Below are positions 61,801-64,000 of a stretch of 64,000 nucleotides of DNA, in pieces. Under the pieces are notes generated by a model. That model searched no databases and was not told the origin of the DNA. It was given only the letters and a program-made list of their open reading frames with translations. The position numbers were made by a program, and so were the translations under genes. The DNA is from Melanocharis versteri. Its lineage: Eukaryota; Chordata; Aves; Passeriformes; Melanocharitidae. Location: contig VZTG01001873.1 in NCBI GenBank assembly GCA_013397845.1, forward strand, positions 674,495 through 738,494, given 5' to 3'. The number at the start of each line of letters is the position of its first letter. Position 1 is the first letter of the stretch.

Positions 61801-64000
61801 GTTAGATATAGACTCTTGTCCAGAGCAGATCCAGCTGCACCTAAGCCACATCAGGGGTTTGGAAAGCAAGGAGGTCCGGGCTAAATTTCATGACTCAGCA
61901 TTTGGGTTATCTCACCCTTTTCCATCTTCGGCCTCCATGTAAATAATGTCAGGTTTACTCCAATTCTGTTTTCCCTTGTATGCTTCAACCATGTAGTAAA
62001 TGATAGAGCGAACCTTGCTATTGAACTTTGCCAAGTTACACCTTTACGAATTCATATTAAAGTCACCTTTGCCAATGCCTTTGATGATGATTATTTAAGT
62101 TACTCTAAATCACTCATTCATGACAAATTGGTGCAGTCAGCAAGATCCTAAATCTGGATTCGCTAAAAATTGACAATATGTAAAATTACAGAATTGCTTA
62201 CAGATATGGTTTGCTTACCTGTGTTTCATACAAAGTTTTATATGATTAACAGATTTTGCAAAATATTACTGCAGGATTTCAAAGGCCAACACAATGAATA
62301 TATGGCAAAAGCCCACATTTTAGAGTAAATTATGCAATTATTATAATCACACAAGAAATTACCAACTTGAACGCACGAGGGCCCAATAAGTGCAAAACTG
62401 AGTTGCACCTGTTGAACTTCTCGGAGGCAGATTCACAACTATCAACTTCAATGGAATTTGCGTACATTTAACTCACAGAATCCGGAAATTTGCCTACTCA
62501 CAAGTTCCAGTGAAGGAATGGAAGAGCGCACCTAAAATGATGGAATTATATGCTGGACAAAAGTAGGAATGTGTGCTACAGATTGCTTCACCAATCGGAA
62601 AGTGTTTCAAACTATATGTAATCCCAATTCTTAAAATTAAACTACATCAATAGCATATATTAAAGCTATCATATAAATCTTTTTACACTTTTTAAATAAC
62701 TGTTAAACTGTGTGCCTAAAATTGTGAATTTAATGTAAGATGTGACTGATTTATGTAACTGAATATAAATCTGCAGCAGTAAATCTTGCATTAATGTAAG
62801 GATCTGACAATCCAAGGGAAAGAAAATGAAGTAATCTGCCAGTAAGAAGTCCTCAAGCTGGGGGTCAGATCCTGTTCATGGAAACCATCTGGTTGGGACC
62901 CTCCAAGCCACACCAAACACAAATGATCTTTTAAAAAAATATCCTATTCATTAATGCTTCGCAGCTGCACTGAGTGTTACTTCATTTTTCCATGGCAACA
63001 TCCTTTCTGTTTCAAGGATCTGATTTCAGTTTTGGTAGCAACATGTTCGTTTGCCAATACTGAACACATTCATGTGTTAAAGAGAACGAATTATTACATT
63101 CTTGAAACAGGATCACCCCCTATTTTCATTTCTATTATGTCAAGGCCCATACATTGTAAATAATATACGCTAATGATAAACCAAATGAAGCAAGCAGTAT
63201 TTTCCCTTCTACTTCTAAAATGTTAAGTAAAGCATACCTCTAAGCTCTACACTTTTACAAATATATAAGCCTAAAAATGTCCAATGACTCCTGTATAAAA
63301 AGGAAAGTATTAAGTTACTGGAGTATTTTTAATGTTTATTTTATAAAAAGGAATGTTGCTCATTAGCAAGAAGAGTGAAATAAATACTGCCGAAAAATTA
63401 GGTCTTCCTAACTGAGGAGGGTGGGTTGGAGGGAAGAAAACAAAACAAGTGACTCCCCAAAGCGCAACGAAGAGGGACAGGTTGTTCAAGTCTTTACAGC
63501 CTTTCATGATAGTGATACCAAAAGAAGATTCCCTTTCATAACCCACATTTTACAGCTGCATAAATCAACTAGAGGCCCTGAAGATTTGCTACAAGGTGAC
63601 ACTTGCATACGGGTGTCTTTCCTGGGAAGTTGCCTCTTCTCTGAATCCGTCATCGACCCTCATACGCTCTCAGCAGAAAGGTAACGTGTTTTTCTGGGTA
63701 CAGAATATCATCTTGCAATGACTCCCCAAGCTGCAAAGAACCACTGCTTACACAGTGGTGCACTCAGTATTACAAGACCATAGCTTAGCCTCCAACATCC
63801 AAATTCATTCTACCATTTAGACCATCTGCAGTTGAGCCAGACATGCAGTGTTTGTCACAATTTTAAGGACAGAACAGAAATTCATGTTTTGAAGGTAGAC
63901 AAAAGTAAAAATGTTATAAACGGAAAGCAGAACTTACAAGTAAAAGAGCTAAGACAGCAGGCTACCTGTACATAAAAATCACCATAATAAGGATCATACA
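58892..64000 (-). other. VPS13B intron, 3' part (runs off the right edge)
   Basis: This intron feeds the acceptor of the 58657-58891 exon. It contains the LTR-like region at 61039-62146 and an in-frame exon-like segment at 59969-60091 (see findings). I searched for the preceding VPS13B exon and did not find it. The stretches 60092-61038 and 62147-64000 hold nothing I can name. Confidence 0.8.
61039..62146 (+). mobile_element. Probable ERV LTR with adjoining primer-binding-like site
   Basis: This region is richer in GC than its surroundings and has paired internal duplications (61355-61400 with 61485-61530; 61709-61765 with 61839-61896), both offset by about 130 bases, as in LTR U3 regions. 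An ATTAAA at 62056-62061 is followed about 65 bases later by a CATGACA end. Then comes TTGGTGCAGTCAGCAAGATC, which resembles a degraded primer-binding site of the TGGTGC type used by some avian ERVs. The 5' boundary (a TGTGATGG at 61039) is a guess. No retroviral genes follow. Confidence 0.5.

Noticed and set aside
63930..64000. Splice-like CAG/GTAGCC on the minus strand near the right edge, considered as the preceding VPS13B exon
   Set aside because: The adjoining codons do not resemble the segment expected there (ending like NAVKHLTLQ), and the edge truncates any test.
1..64000. tRNA, rRNA, microRNA, CRISPR, operon or phage features
   Set aside because: Nothing with the required structure was seen on either strand. 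The window is the interior of a large vertebrate gene.

Overview
This window is vertebrate intronic and exonic DNA, almost certainly from a bird and probably a neoavian (perhaps passerine) species. It is AT-rich with no operon structure. It carries short, phase-consistent coding exons separated by kilobase introns with GT/AG splice sites. Its repeats are CR1 LINE tails and avian endogenous-retrovirus LTR remnants, with no Alu- or L1-type repeats.

One gene explains all the coding sequence I can support: VPS13B (COH1), on the minus strand. Nine consecutive internal exons can be placed, from high to low coordinates: 58891-58657, 49999-49779, 46083-45871, 37981-37810, 36764-36650, 34033-33892, 32133-31725, 26288-26177 and 4122-3919. 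Joined, they give 1,823 nt of one open frame (607 codons plus two bases). Every junction is in phase, and the product aligns from end to end with my memory of mammalian VPS13B, roughly the second quarter of a protein of about 4,000 residues. The 5' exons lie beyond base 64000 and the 3' exons before base 1, so no promoter, start codon, stop codon or poly(A) site of the gene is in view.

VPS13B is a Golgi-associated bridge-like lipid-transfer protein. The segment here is part of the long rod between its N-terminal chorein region and C-terminal domains, including a Ser/Pro/Thr-rich linker encoded by the 45871-46083 exon.

The introns make up about 97% of the window. The largest is about 22 kb (4123-26176). 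Recognisable repeats are CR1 pieces near 21.5, 28.4, 34.9-35.5, 53.9, 55.2 and 58.0 kb, and LTR-derived sequence near 50.8, 57.0 and 61.0-62.1 kb. Smaller items are a 2 x 53 bp tandem duplication (6.6 kb), an A/C-rich tract that is G-rich on the transcribed strand (3.5 kb), and a local duplication beside an ambiguous base and an 18-nt GC-rich insert (37.2 kb).

I found no second gene, RNA gene, CRISPR array or novel system. The leads most worth testing are two in-frame exon-like segments inside VPS13B introns (34165-34197 and 59969-60091) and the possible assembly scar at 37154-37323.
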